This document shows positions 51,234 through 63,516 of a stretch of DNA of 64,000 nucleotides, piece by piece; position 1 is the first letter of the stretch, and every line of letters starts with the position of its first letter. The translations under genes and the position numbers were made by a program. Location of the stretch: contig JAIWNF010000007.1 in the NCBI GenBank assembly GCA_025093555.1, forward strand, positions 124,001-188,000, given 5' to 3'. Below the pieces are notes generated by a model. That model had not been told where the DNA came from, did not search any database, and was given only the letters and a program-made list of their open reading frames with translations. The stretch comes from Circinella umbellata (taxonomy: Eukaryota; Mucoromycota; Mucoromycetes; Mucorales; Lichtheimiaceae).

Positions 51234-52783
51234 TTATTCTAATGTTTGATGATTTGAGGAGATAGTCCAAGAACGAGAACGCACTTTAGGCTGCTGTGTA
51301 TGTTGTTTTTTATTGTTACTATTGTTGAATGACTCTTTAACATCATTATCATTGTAATTGATTTTTTGTTCTTTAGTATCATTATTATTATCATCACCAA
51401 GACCTTCTTGTGTAGGGGTCAATGGAGCATCTGATGTACTTGCTGTTGAAACTGTTGAAACGGATCCGGTAAATGACTTATTATCTTCCTCATCCTCCCT
51501 GTCTAATTTACTATTAATGAGCGGTGGTGGGTCAATATCACGCATGGTACCCATTCTATTATAAATTTAGACATATGTATTAACAAAACTTCTTTATATT
51601 ATTTGTAACTCCTTTCGCCATGATATTTTCAGATACATTTTCCAAGAAACTAAACTTCATTTTTTCCCTGTTACCTAGCATAAAATATTTGTAATCGTAG
51701 ACGAACCGTTTCTTCATAAAGAATATGAACATCTTTGTCTCCATAGAATCCCATGTAAATATTACGAATAAAAACATAAAATTCACATACAGCAACAAGA
51801 CGGTCACGACAATAGCGATCAATTCGATACCAATCTTCATTCATATCAAGACGAAAACGATAATTTAACTCAGTAGTAGCTTCACCACACGCTGAACAAA
51901 TCATTGGTAATAATGGTTCTGTTTTATTCGTCATTGTTATTGCTACTGCTGGTTGATGATGGTGATCGATCCATCTTTCCCATAATAAAGGGCGGTTATA
52001 AGCAGACGAAGGGACGCCACAATGATCAGCTGACAAAGGTGTTGATAATGAATCAATTTTTTCGATAAAGCATGGCTGCCGTAATAAGTAATCAATAATT
52101 TTCTTAATAGACCACCTTGAGTTTAAACCAAATCGTAAGCATGGTTCAATATCATCTTCTTGGCACATCTTCAAAAATGAAAATTGGTGATGTATTTTGA
52201 TCAGGGGGACATGCTGTTGTTGTTTATGAGGGGTACTACATGTACTATATATTGATTTTTTCACAAATTGTTTGAATGTCTCCACTGTTGCTGGAGAATA
52301 ATATTCTGTGAGTGCTTTAGTTTTTGAACAAGGGGGTTTTTCACTATTATTGCTAGAAGAAGTTATACTATTGTTGTTGTTGATCGAAAAAGTTGCTGTT
52401 GATGATGCTGATTTTTGTAAAACAATATCTTGTTGCTGTTGTAATCGTAATTCCCTTACTTGACTTTGCTCGGTTAACAGTTGCTTCTGTGTTTTTCGAA
52501 GTTGATTCTCCAAAGCATGTTTGGCACGTTTCTCTTGAGCTACCATATCATTGGCTTGTTCGAATAATTGACAACTAAGTTCTTCTAATTCTTGCTCTAC
52601 CATATCTTTTTGATATAATGTCTCGGCAGCCCTTTCAATTTCGGAAACGTATTTATTATTTAAAGCTTGCATATCCTGTTTTAATCGTCTAATCGTTTCA
52701 CTCTGTGCTGCTAACTGGGCTTTCAGTGTTCGTATATCATCATCTGATGAATTACTAATTGACGTAAAAGTAGTAGAAAGCAT
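51234..52783 (-). CDS. SEC2: Sec2-type guanine nucleotide exchange factor for Rab GTPase Sec4
   Basis: Two minus-strand exons, 52783-51675 and 51555-51234, joined in phase 2; 476 residues. The Sec2 coiled-coil GEF domain covers about residues 20-115: IRTLKAQLAAQSETIRRLKQ, EIERAAETLYQKDMVEQELE, then the signature ELSCQLFEQANDMVAQEKRA. The coil of Sec2/Rabin8 opens the Rab8/Sec4 nucleotide site to drive vesicles from the late Golgi to the growing tip, which matters in a hyphal fungus. The middle region (about 160-370) has IKKIIDYLLRQPCFIEK and MICSACGEATTELNYRFRLD followed by DRYCRDRLVAVCEFYVFIRN, a region seen C-terminal to the coil in fungal Sec2-like proteins. The last exon is acidic, Asn/Ser-rich, with a basic end. 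No defects. Confidence 0.9.
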
Positions 52784-53789
52784 GACAAAGATTATTAATA
52801 TTATAGCATCAACTTTTCGTATAATATAGTGCTGTATGTATGTAAGTTATTATGTATAATTGTATTTATCTATATATTAATTAAAAAACAAGATGAAAAA
52901 AAAAGATATTAAAGAAAATAGAGATAAAGAGAGGTATGCAAATAAGAGACGGTGAAAGGAAGAGAGGGAAAAAAAAGAAAAAAAGAAAAAGAAAAAGAAA
53001 AATTATCAATGGAGAATGCAAAATGCATGTATGCATCTGCATCATAGAGTCAAAGCGAGTAGATCACTCTTATAATAATAATAACATTACAGACAGAAGA
53101 TGGTTTTGGGGGAAGAAAGAAGGAGGAGAGAGAGGGGCTAGAAAGGAGGGGCAGGCTTCTACTATCCATCTTCATCTTCATCTACTCCGATATACTAGAC
53201 GAGTTATATAAGACGGTGAATATGTGTGTATATCTGAGAAAGAGAGAGAGATACAGAGATAGTAATAAGGGAGGTTTTAAAAAAAAACTTTATGCATGCG
53301 TACCCTGAACCACCATGAATGAAAAGGATGGCTCGAGAGCCGTCATAGCAAACAAACAAACAACTTTTTTTTATTTGGGGATAACTATATGGTTACAAAT
53401 AAAAACTTTTTCCTTTATTAGTACGATACCGAAAAAAGGTAGGGAAATCAGCATATATATGAGATAATAATAAAGGTGTAATAAAAAATGGAAATCAATT
53501 AAAACCTTTTTAGTTTTCAAAGCAGAAAGGGATTTACTCATGTTTTTTACAACTAAGTTTCTTCTATTTTATATAGCTATTGCTTATTAGGAATCAACAT
53601 CATCATTCCAACTTCTTAAATAATGAAATATTTCGTAGTTATGATAGCATTACTATAATATCAAACATTTCTAAAAGAAGGATGAAAACTTTCTGGATCA
53701 GATACAGTTATCACCAATAAGCACATACTTAAAAAAAAAAAGTAAGCACGCACTAATTTTTTTTCGGCTTCAACACAGACACTTTCCAA
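52784..53789. promoter_or_regulatory. Divergent intergenic region between SEC2 and ataxin-10 genes
   Basis: About 1 kb between opposite-strand start codons. It has purine-rich tracts (52955-53000 and 53115-53155), a GAGA-like run near 53240, and T-rich stretches toward the ataxin-10 start. No gene. Expected to hold both promoters; no specific site is claimed. Confidence 0.45.
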
Positions 53790-56148
53790 ATGTTCGAATT
53801 AATATTGTCAGACCTCAATAATTGTATAAGCGATCCTACCGATTCAACGATTCGAAATAAATTAGAAACAACACTTATAGAAGGAGTGAAAAAATCAGTA
53901 ACCGATGCTGCTTTCCGGTAAAAGAAGAAAAAAAAAACTTTTTCTTCAGAATTATCGATCAATTAACACGCTGTAAAGATCTCAACTAGGTTGTTCACCC
54001 GAATTTTGGCGTATAGCTTGCCTTACATTGGTAAAATTTGCACAAGAACCAACAGCGCATACATGTCTTGTTGTATTATTAAAACTTGTTCGTAATGCTG
54101 TTGTTAATGAAAATGTTAATCAACAGCTTGCAATGTAAGTTTATTATGCTGTTAATGAAAGCTGCCACTACGGTGCTTTTCAAAAGTAATAAAGCTAAAC
54201 ATTTCTTTTTTCTTTTTCGTCAGTGAGTTTGGAGCTTTAAATGAAATAGAAAAAATTATAAATGGCTGCTTAGGAAGTCATGACCAAGAAGGTTTGTGTT
54301 GCTGCTTTTTTATATCGATAAGATAAAAATAATGCATGTTAAGGTTTTTTATTATTCTTCTAAATGATCGACCACCGATAAAATTTTATAATAGCTATTA
54401 CAATTATGCAGATTGGTACACAAGCTATCTGCAATATGCTAACTGGAAACATGATTGGGTCAAAACTTGTATGGAAAGAATGGATGCGTGATGCAGATCG
54501 TGGTCGTGTTTATAGGTAAAAAAAAAGAGGCCAATTACAAGCTTTTTATTATTTTATCTCAAAAGTGTTGTTTAACCTGTGAATGATATCATATACAGTG
54601 GGCTTCTTGCTATCAATGACGACGGGGTTATCATGGCAACCATGATATTGATTTTAAATTGTATTCGCAATTCTGAAGAACTATGGTAAAAAGGGAGTGA
54701 ATAATATACTTGATGAAAATTCATCCATTTTATATTCTTGTGTTTACTTATCATTCATCTTATATAGTCAAATTATGGTCAATGCTAAAACAGGTGTAGC
54801 AATGTTAAATTCAATTCTTAATGATCTCGAACGACTACACAATGACGAGCAAAATAAAAACTTTGAACTTGGGTAAGAAAGCAGCAAGAATTTTATGTGT
54901 GGGAGTCTATTGTAGTATCATCTGGGCGACAGAGGCAGAAATTCGACACGAGATCTTGGAGGGAGTAATAAAATAAATAAGTTGACCGAAAAAGAAAACT
55001 TACATTTTGAAATGGATCTATACATAGATATGCTATCATTAGTCAATTAATTGACTATGGTCATTTTATCACTATTTATAAAGCTATTGAAAACACAAGG
55101 TATATAACTATTAATAACATTATTACCTTATTAATATAAAAAATCTAACAATATTTTTTAATAGTGACAACAAGATGAATGGTCGATTAACTATGTTAAT
55201 CAAAGTATTAGATTCTAAAATTCATGCATATAAAGAGGGAGAGGTTCCTGATTTTCTGGGTCACACGGAACTGAAAAAAATTTCAGAACTAGTACGACAA
55301 CTTTGTCAGCGTGCTATTTTTGTCATGAATCAAGTCATTGAAGGGCAACAACAAGAGCAAGATATATCTTCTGTATTGGAAATTGATGATGTATCTGAAG
55401 TTTATACTGCACTTGTATTGATTTTACAAACATCTTCAACATTATTAACATTAAATGATCAAGGGCATACGGTATTCAAAGAGATGTTAATAGAAGATGA
55501 TACATTAAAAAGTGTCACAGGTATAAAAAAAATAGTATGAGTGATTCAAAAAAAACTTGTATTGATTTTTATCTACATATTGTGTAGATCTATTAATATG
55601 TTGTGAGACCATGGATCAAAAGAAACAACCTGGATTCAATTATTTAAAGCGTGACAGTGTTAGATTACTGGGTGCCTTGTGTCACGAAGACCGTCGGATG
55701 CAAGATAAGGTAATAGTTACTGTGGCGGTGGAGTAATACTTTTATTTAAAAGAAGAAAATATATGCTTACATAATATTTAATTAGATACGTGAAATCGGT
55801 GGTATCCCAATTATTTTGGCTCAATGTAAAATTGAAGACGCTAATCCATGCAAGTATCCAATATGTTTATTTTTAAGTAGCATGGGTCACTTGAGATCTC
55901 TCATATAATTAACGAAAAGTGTTTCAATGAAGATTTTCTAATTTAAAATTTATTATTGATTATTGGTTTTATTAGACTTACGAGAATATGCCATCTTAGC
56001 CTTACGTAATATTCTTAAAGATAATCATGAAAATCAAGCCATTATTGCAGAGTTAGAACCTAAAGAAGCAGTACAAACAGATGAATTAACAGAAATGGGT
56101 CTTAAAGCTAAATTAGTGAATGGAGAGGTTAAATTAGAAAAAGCATAA
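53790..56148 (+). CDS. Ataxin-10 family protein (Ctr86 homologue)
   Basis: Eleven exons: 53790-53917, 53979-54134, 54224-54291, 54395-54515, 54599-54685, 54768-54872, 55028-55099, 55165-55520, 55588-55709, 55786-55849, 55976-56148; 483 residues. The protein is all-helical, built from armadillo-like repeats (CLTLVKFAQEPTAHTCLVVL, TIMQIGTQAICNMLTG). The conserved C-terminal ataxin-10 domain is clear: FNYLKRDSVRLLGALCHEDR, QDKIREIGGIPIILAQCKIE, DANPYLREYAILALRNILKD, NHENQAIIAEL. The last-but-one intron uses a GC donor, which is needed to make NPYLREYAI. The junction of exons 1 and 2 (acceptor after GTAAAG at 53978) is the weakest, since a TAG acceptor 18 nt further on is out of phase. Ataxin-10 proteins are linked to cytokinesis and cell survival; the yeast homologue is poorly defined. 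No anomalies beyond the GC donor. Confidence 0.9.
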
Positions 56149-56324
56149 AAAAAAGTCCGATTGTCATTTTTTTTCCCAGTTGCTTCGTTCTGTATAATAT
56201 ATTATAGAACACCTTTTTATACATATAAAAAAAAAAGAGGTCCAGGGCAAAAAACTCAGTCTTTTTCTTTTTTATTTTCTCTTTCACTTTCTCTTCAATA
56301 TATTGAATTTGTTGTTATTACATA

Positions 56325-58935
56325 ATGGCACCAAGTTTTCAACCTCCTTATGCAGTAAAAGTACCCAGTGCTGTTGCCAAAGAAGGCGAAACAGTACCTT
56401 TGCGTCATTTTAAGTTCGCTGACAAGTTAATTGATCACCCTCCTAATGTTTATACAATGTGGGATTTATATTTGAATGGCAACAAAATCGGTGGAGGTGA
56501 GTTTTTTTACTCTTTTTTTTTTCTTTAATAAAAAGAGATATATAATTGACAATAAACAATATATGATAATAAATAGATTCACCATTTTTGGGTGTTCGAG
56601 AAAAAGTTAATGGTGTCGCTGGTGAATATGTTTGGAGAAGTCATGGTGAAGTTCGTAAGAGTATTGAAAATTATGGTCGAGGTTTAGTAAGCCTTGGGTT
56701 ACAACGTCAAAAGGCTATTGGTGTTTATAGTGTCAACCGACCTGAATGGGTAAATAATCAATTTCTTCATGGTTTTTTTTCCCACTCTAAGAAAAAAATT
56801 AAAAAAAAGTGGTTTCAGATCCATCATAACCGAGAAAAATATATATTAATTTTCGAAATAACTGGAATTAGACTATGACGGAACAAGCAAGTTACAGACA
56901 AGGTTTTATCATTGTTGCATTATATGATACACTTGGTGCTGAAGCTATTGACTATATTGTTAATCAAACCGATATGGAATTCATTGTTGCTAGTGCTGAT
57001 AAGCTTGCTAATATTACACATTTGAAAGGAAGTTTACCATCTATCAAAACAGTCATTATCATGGATGGTGATGATCTTAAGGATGCTGATAAAAAGGCTG
57101 CTACGGATGCTGGATTAGCTGTTTATACTTTCCAAGAAGTTGAAAAAATTGGTGAAGCAATTAAAGAAGAAACTGAGTTACCCAAAGCTGAAGATATTGC
57201 TACTATCTGTTACACTAGGTAAAGTATATTATTAAATTGCTGTTGGGGTGAAAAAAAAGGTTTAAAAACTCATATTTATGTGGGGATATTATATTTATTA
57301 TTATTCTAGTGGTACTACGGGTACTCCAAAAGGTGCCGTAATTACACAAGGAAACTGTGTCGCTGCAATCTATGGTGCTGCTGCTGTAGGAGATGTTGGT
57401 TCTTTTGCTTCAGTTGATCATACTGATGTCTATATTTCGTATCTTCCTCTTGCCCACGTGTTTGAACGCGTGGCTCAAGGCTTACATGTTTATCGTGGTG
57501 CTGCGATTGGTTATTACCAGGTAAGAAAACAAAAAACCTCGAGTATGGCAAGGGTGATTACGCGTACATACGGACACACTCTAGCTGATGATGACTTATG
57601 GAGAATTTTACACATACTAATCAACCTTACATTACATTTGACATCGATTACACATATAGGGTGATACTGCTAAGCTTCTCGATGATATCACTGTACTCAA
57701 GCCTACAGTATTCTGTTCAGTCCCTCGTTTATTCAATCGAATTTATGATAAGGTCTTTGCAGGCGTTAAAGCTAAAGGTGGCTTAAGCAGCTTCTTGTTT
57801 TACCGTGCTTATAATGCAAAGAAAGCCAACATTGAGAATACTGTTCATCATTGGCTTTGGGATCGTCTTGTTTTCGGTCAAATTCGACAGAAATTGGGTG
57901 GTCGTCTCCGTTTCATTTTGAGTGGTTCTGCACCTGTTTCTCCTGACGTAATGGACTTTATGCGTATTTGTTTCTCTGCCCGAGTATTCGAAGGATATGG
58001 TCAAACAGAAAATATGTGTGGCGGTTGTTTGGTAAAGAAAAATGGTCTTTTTTTTTAATTCCGTGATGAAGATTCAACTCTAATATATATATATATTAAT
58101 TAACTATTTTATTATTATACAGACAATTGAAGATGATAATACTTCAGGTGTGGTTGGTGCACCATTCCCTTGTTCAGAAATTAAACTTGTTGACGTTCCT
58201 GATATGGATTATTTATCCACTGATAAACCTTATCCACGTGGTGAAATTTGCATCCGTGGTCACTCTATTATGCGTGAATATTATAAGGTTCCTGATAAGA
58301 CTGCTGAAGCTATTGATGCTGATGGATGGCTACATACTGGTGACGTGGGAATGTTCGATTCTGCTAATCGTGTTCAAATTATTGATCGTCTGAAGAATAT
58401 CTTCAAATTGTCACAAGGTGAATATATTGCACCAGAAAAGATTGAAGGTGTTTATCAAAAGGTAAGGAAAAAAATAAGGAAATTATACATGGCACGGATA
58501 TGAGACTTTTTATTTTTGTTTAAGATAAAAAAAACTAACATCTTAATAATAATAATATAGCACGAACTTGTTGCTCAAGCATTTGCATATGGTGATTCTA
58601 AGCAATCATCTCTCGTTGGCATTATTGTTCCTGATAATGATGCTTATGGTCCATGGCTTAAAAGCAACTTCCCTAAGATTTCCAAGGAAGAAAGTTATAA
58701 GTCAGATGAAGTCAACAAAGCATTATTGAAGGCATTGAATGCTTTTGGTAAAGAAAATGATTTGAAGGGTTTTGAACAAATCCGTGCTATTCATTTGACC
58801 AGTGAAGAATTCACTGTTGAGAATGATTTATTGACACCCACATTCAAACTTAAGCGTGAAATTGCACGTAAAGTATATTCCACTCAAATTGATGAAATGT
58901 ATGCTGTCTTATCCAATGGTAGAAGCTTCAACTAG
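56325..58935 (+). CDS. Long-chain acyl-CoA synthetase (Faa1/Faa4 type)
   Basis: Seven exons: 56325-56496, 56577-56749, 56872-57218, 57310-57520, 57660-58031, 58123-58461, 58561-58935; 662 residues, normal for the family. It activates fatty acids to acyl-CoA with ATP. Motifs: [13 protein letters not shown] (ATP/AMP P-loop, rebuilt across the 57218/57310 intron), [25 protein letters not shown] adenine motif, and the fatty-acyl-CoA signature [13 protein letters not shown] with [20 protein letters not shown], Lys in the catalytic loop kept. The N-terminus ([18 protein letters not shown]) lacks a signal or transmembrane segment, and the C-terminus (NGRSFN) is not a peroxisomal signal. Upstream is a CT-rich leader. 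The gene stands tail-to-tail with borealin. Product family is sure; whether it serves lipid synthesis or beta-oxidation cannot be told. Confidence 0.96.
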
Positions 58936-59153
58936 AAAAATCCTCTTTTTATCTAATTTACTTAATCCCCCTCCTCCTTTTAACTCGTTTCTTATTATAT
59001 ACACATACATACACGTTATCTTGTTTTTATACACACCAGTCCTCATACATATATATTTGCACATTACAACGTAACATTATTATAATTATGTAGTCTTGTC
59101 ACCCTTATTGTTTCTTCTCATTATATATTTTGATGAGAAAGAAGAAAAATATA

Positions 59154-60234
59154 TTAACTTTTTCTTAACTGTAATTTAACTTTATCTAACTGATTTTGAA
59201 TATCTTGAATTTGGTTATACAAATTATCTCGTTGCAATTGATTCATACGTCCAAAAACTTCATCAGGCATATGTACTGCAAAGTGTCCTAATTCGTCCAA
59301 TGTACGTTGTGGATCCACTTGAAATCCAACTCTTGGGTGATTAGGCCGTTCTAGATGTACAAACATAGGCCCAAGCTCTTCTTCGTCTTCATCTTCATCT
59401 TCTTTATCATTGTTTTTCACGGATGTAGTTTCAGTTGTTGCTGCTATTGTTTGTTGGGGTATATTGGATGTTTCTGATGATGTATGTTGTATTACGTTGT
59501 TCTTGTCATTGTCATTGTCATCACTACCCTCCTCATGACCATTTTTATCTTCTAATGATGATGGAGAAGGCGATGATATTTTGGGTGGTTGTTCTATTTG
59601 TACTCGTTTCACGGTTTGAATACTTTTCCCTTTTACTGCTCTTTGTGGTAGCACACGTTTAACTCGTTTTATTGGTGATTCTAATGGCATTGGTAGTTGT
59701 TGTTGTGGTAACGACGTACGTTTTGCTGTTGTTATTTCTGCTGTTGCTGAAGATTCATTATCTTCTTCCATATCATCACGTGTCCTATGATTATATGATC
59801 TTCTTTTAGTTATTTATTTATAACATATAAGTATCACTGAAAATTATTTGAAAATAATATACCTTTTCTTTACTCGTTGAAATCGTGTCTTTGCTTGGTG
59901 TTGAAATACTCTCAAATGATTTGCGCCATATTCATGACAATAATCACGCATTGTAAGTTGCCTTATAGGAAGACTAAGTAGATTTATTTGTGTATTGCCC
60001 TGAGCACGTAATGAGGACCGAATGAATTCCGTTCGTGATCGAATATCATTAATACTTCGTTTTGCTAAACATTTGTATATATATATACACATATATATAT
60101 ATTATTAACCAATGAACTTAGTGATAATGATAAATTGCGTATATGTGTATATCTATGTTTTTTTTCTAACCTTTGTCTTCAAGAATGGCAATAGCTTCAT
60201 TTTGTAACTGAGACTTTGTATATCTAGAAACCAT
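59154..60234 (-). CDS. Borealin-like subunit of the chromosomal passenger complex
   Basis: Three minus-strand exons: 60234-60171, 60064-59863, 59784-59154; 298 residues. The N-terminal ~90 residues are the borealin/Nbl1 helix that bundles with survivin and INCENP: MVSRYTKSQLQNEAIAILED, KRSINDIRSRTEFIRSSLRA, INLLSLPIRQLTMRDYCHEY and basic KTRFQRVKKR. The spacing of the Arg-rich first helix, the LPIRQLTM turn and the DY helix fit Nbl1/borealin. The middle is acidic and Gln/Ser-rich with SPIKRVKRVLPQRAVKG. The C-terminus has RVGFQVDPQRTLDELG and a closing coiled coil (RMNQLQRDNLYNQIQDIQNQ). Animal borealin is of similar size, while budding and fission yeast Nbl1 are reduced to the N-terminal part, so this fungus keeps a long form. 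It would guide Aurora kinase to centromeres and the spindle midzone. The first exon is only 21 codons and easily missed. Confidence 0.8.
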
Positions 60235-60591
60235 GTGAAAAAATAAGTGTATGAATCCAAAGAAGGGGCGAATAAAAACAAAAAATTTAATACCAAATAC
60301 TTTTTTATATAACTGAAAAATAATCCCTTTTTTGAAAAAAAAAAATAAAATAAAATAAAATAAACTCATAATACTATATCAGTTAAGTAGATGGATAGAT
60401 AAATTGTATGTTTATTGTTACAGAAAAAAAAAGATGTCGTGGTATCATGTTCGTTTGGGGCTAGAATTGATTTTGTATGAAAAAATGTGCGATTTTTTAT
60501 GATAAGGGAAGTGTTTGAGTGGAATGATTCTTATTTTTGATACAATGGGAAACGTTTTATGAGAGAATAAGGAGAGAGAAAATGAAGAGAT

Positions 60592-61900
60592 TTAAGCAGC
60601 AGCCTTATCACCCTTAATCTTGGTAGCTTCCATATGAACAGCAGCAATTTGAGCAAAAGTTTGTTCAGCAATACCACGAGCCTTTTGACCAGGTTGGGAT
60701 TGAAGAGCAGTTTGAGCAGCATTTGTTACCTTTTCTTGAATCTTATATTTTTGATCAAGTTCAACAGCCTTATCCCAGATACGATACTTATCATCGATTG
60801 AGCGAACTAAATAATAATATGAGTGAGTCATAACGATACATACACACATATACATATTATATTTATTTCTCTCTCTGTTCCTCTATATCTCGTATATATT
60901 TTATTATTACTTACCATTAGTTTGCAACATGCCCAAATAACCAGTTATACGGGTCGACAAACCATACTTGCCATCATATTCTAAGCCCTTGGCAACAATT
61001 TGATCTTGAAGCATGTATCCATTGGCAAGAATTTCAGCAGCAATACGAGATTTGGGTTTAGCTTCTTGAGAAGTTTCTTCAGCTTCCTTTTCACTGGTAT
61101 GACCAGCTTCTTCACCTTCACCAACTGGTGTTGCGGATGAAAAGTAAGGTGCAGCGGTAATATGGCAATCATCAATTAAAGCTAAAAAGAAAATTTAAAT
61201 CCCACCAGTTGTTACTCTTTTTAGTACCCTTTCTTCTGATTTATTTTCGTCTTATATGATTTAACATATCATACACATAGACGCACAAGCAAACAAAAAA
61301 GAGTATAATTTTCTTTTCCTTTCTTACCATTGCTCAACAAAGTTGCAGTCTTTGCTGCAGATTCACGTTCAAAGTTGATAAGAGCAACTTGGTGTTCATT
61401 ATCGTCATCCCTGAAAAACGATAACAGTAAAATGTGTGTGTGTTAATAGCCACCTCGTAAATATAATTTCTCTTGTTTCCAACAAAAAAAAAACTGTTGC
61501 CATAGGAACACTTTTTTTTTCCCAACACTTTATATTGAAACTTACTTTGTCAATTCAAATTCCTTAATCTTACCACAGAACAAAAAGAATTCTTTGACTA
61601 TATACAATTATGTATTCGCATTAATATTACCGTGTTTGAAATTATAAGCCTCCTACATTTTTATGGTGTTTTCTTTCTTTTTTTTTTTTTACCTGTGTTT
61701 TCATTTGATTGAAGAGAAATGTTCTTAACGAGAACGTAATTGGGAGAAGGAGTTTCAGGAATCTACAAATTTGAAGTTGTATTATAAGCATGTATGTTTC
61801 ATATATTTTATTCTTCTTTTGAATGGTGTTCTTTTTTTGTAAATACATGATTATATAAATATAAATAATGAATACGTACAGCAATAGTCCAGTTAGGCAT
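60592..61900 (-). CDS. RRM-domain protein, Vip1-like
   Basis: Six minus-strand exons: 61900-61880, 61762-61693, 61597-61546, 61410-61328, 61181-60915, 60806-60592; 235 residues. The first exon codes only seven residues (MPNWTIA). The RRM follows (about residues 8-80): YVLVKNISLQS as RNP2-like strand, VKEFFLFCGKIKEFELTK, and HQVALINFERESAAKTATLL as RNP1-like strand, then ALIDDCHITAAPYF. The rest is helical and Ala/Lys-rich: SRIAAEILANGYMLQDQIVA, GLEYDGKYGLSTRITGYLGM, DDKYRIWDKAVELDQKYKIQ and FAQIAAVHMEATKIKGDKAA. This order matches fission yeast Vip1 and related fungal RRM proteins of unsettled function. Gene ends with a three-Ala tail. Regular splice sites throughout. Confidence 0.88.
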
Positions 61901-63516
61901 GTTTGTTTATGTAAAGTTGTTGTTAATAGTTGATAAGAAAGTAAAAACCCTGAACAGTTCTATTTATACCCAAATTTCAACTAAACTTTATTTAGCATGT
62001 GATTTTTTAGCGCATTTCATGAGCATGTGATGACGATCGATTTGTAGCAGTTTTATTTTTATAGACTATGAGCATGCTACTGCCGATATGACGTCCTTTA
62101 CAACCAGATCATTTTTTGAATTAGTCATCTTTATTTATAATCTCTCTTATGTTATTATTACAGATATATTGTACATCGGTCGACCCATTTACAAATAGGT
62201 AAGAAAAAATGATTAAAATATGTAGGAAAAGTAAGTACAAAAATAGTAAGCATATACTACAGACTACTTTGTTATACTTTTGATTTACTTTTTTCACATG
62301 TCAACAAAACAGCTTGTTTGAGGCAAATGCCGATAGTTTTCGTCTGTGCTCCCTTTTTTCTTAGCCCATTGTTTTACAAATAATTTGAATTTACGTAACT
62401 ATTCCATAACTCGTGATAATTTCTTTTTAATTCCATGACATGGGTTTTGCGAGTATTACAGTGTATAGTTAAAAAAAAAGGAGATAAAGATTGCGATATG
62501 GCATATGACCCTACTTCAAATTCGTTTTTATTTTTTTATTTTTTATATACAACTTTAATTTTTTCAGGCTAAAAGATATAGTATTTTAAAGAGATTGAAC
62601 CCTTATTCATCAAAATGCATATATCATCATTTCTGATCTTTTATAAAGTTTTACATATATTATCAATTATATTGATATAAAATTTTGTACTAAAACATTT
62701 ACATCATTAAAAAAAATCGTTGAAGAAACATCATATGCTAAAATGTTAAATGATCGTGTATAAGCATTATTATTTTAGTCATTTCAGTATATGCCAAAAG
62801 AAGGTGTATGACATGCCCACTATCCAACATTTTTTGTTGGGATGCATGGGATTAAATGAGTTTTTATCGGATAATCGTATATCAACATTCTACAGTTCAT
62901 TTCGGTATCTCGATCTGGTTAATCCTATGTTAATTTAAATCATTAGAAATATATATAAGCTGGCTTTCACTCAACCCTATAAAACAGCAAAAACAATTTT
63001 TTTTATTGTCGTACAATAAAAAAAAACGTGTTTACGCAATAATTCCCAAGAAAATTTGAACAGGGCCCAATATATTTTTTCTTACAATTAACATCTTTTC
63101 ACATCAAAAAAAAAAAAATGGTTCAAAAAATAAAGTAGTTGCATAAATTAGTCTTGAATATTGCTGTATGATCCACCAATTTTCTATGAAAAACTAAATG
63201 AAACAAAAATGTATAAAATAGTAACTAAAAGAACAAAATAGCAGCACTTTTTTTGGTTGGCAGGTTAGCAATTCATGCAATTTGTTGCCAAGGATCATTT
63301 TGTGTGACAACAACTATTTCATTCATCCACATGCTCATAAGACAAAAAAAAATTGATGGGGACTTCATAAATGATTTTTGAAATATATGCTCCGTGCATT
63401 ATCATAATAATAAATTAAGATGTTAAAATTGAAATAAATCAACAAATATTATTTGATAGATAGAGAAAAAAAAGCTATACGCTTTTTATTTATTGAAATA
63501 GATATCATATATAATA
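61901..63516. other. 1.6-kb spacer between VIP1-like gene and the hydroxyacid dehydrogenase
   Basis: AT-rich with poly(A) runs. The only frame worth checking, 62750-62938, has no domain or start context. It should hold the VIP1-like promoter (a near-palindromic GAGCATGTGATGACGATCG stretch at 62021-62039) and the 3' flank of the dehydrogenase. Confidence 0.5.
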
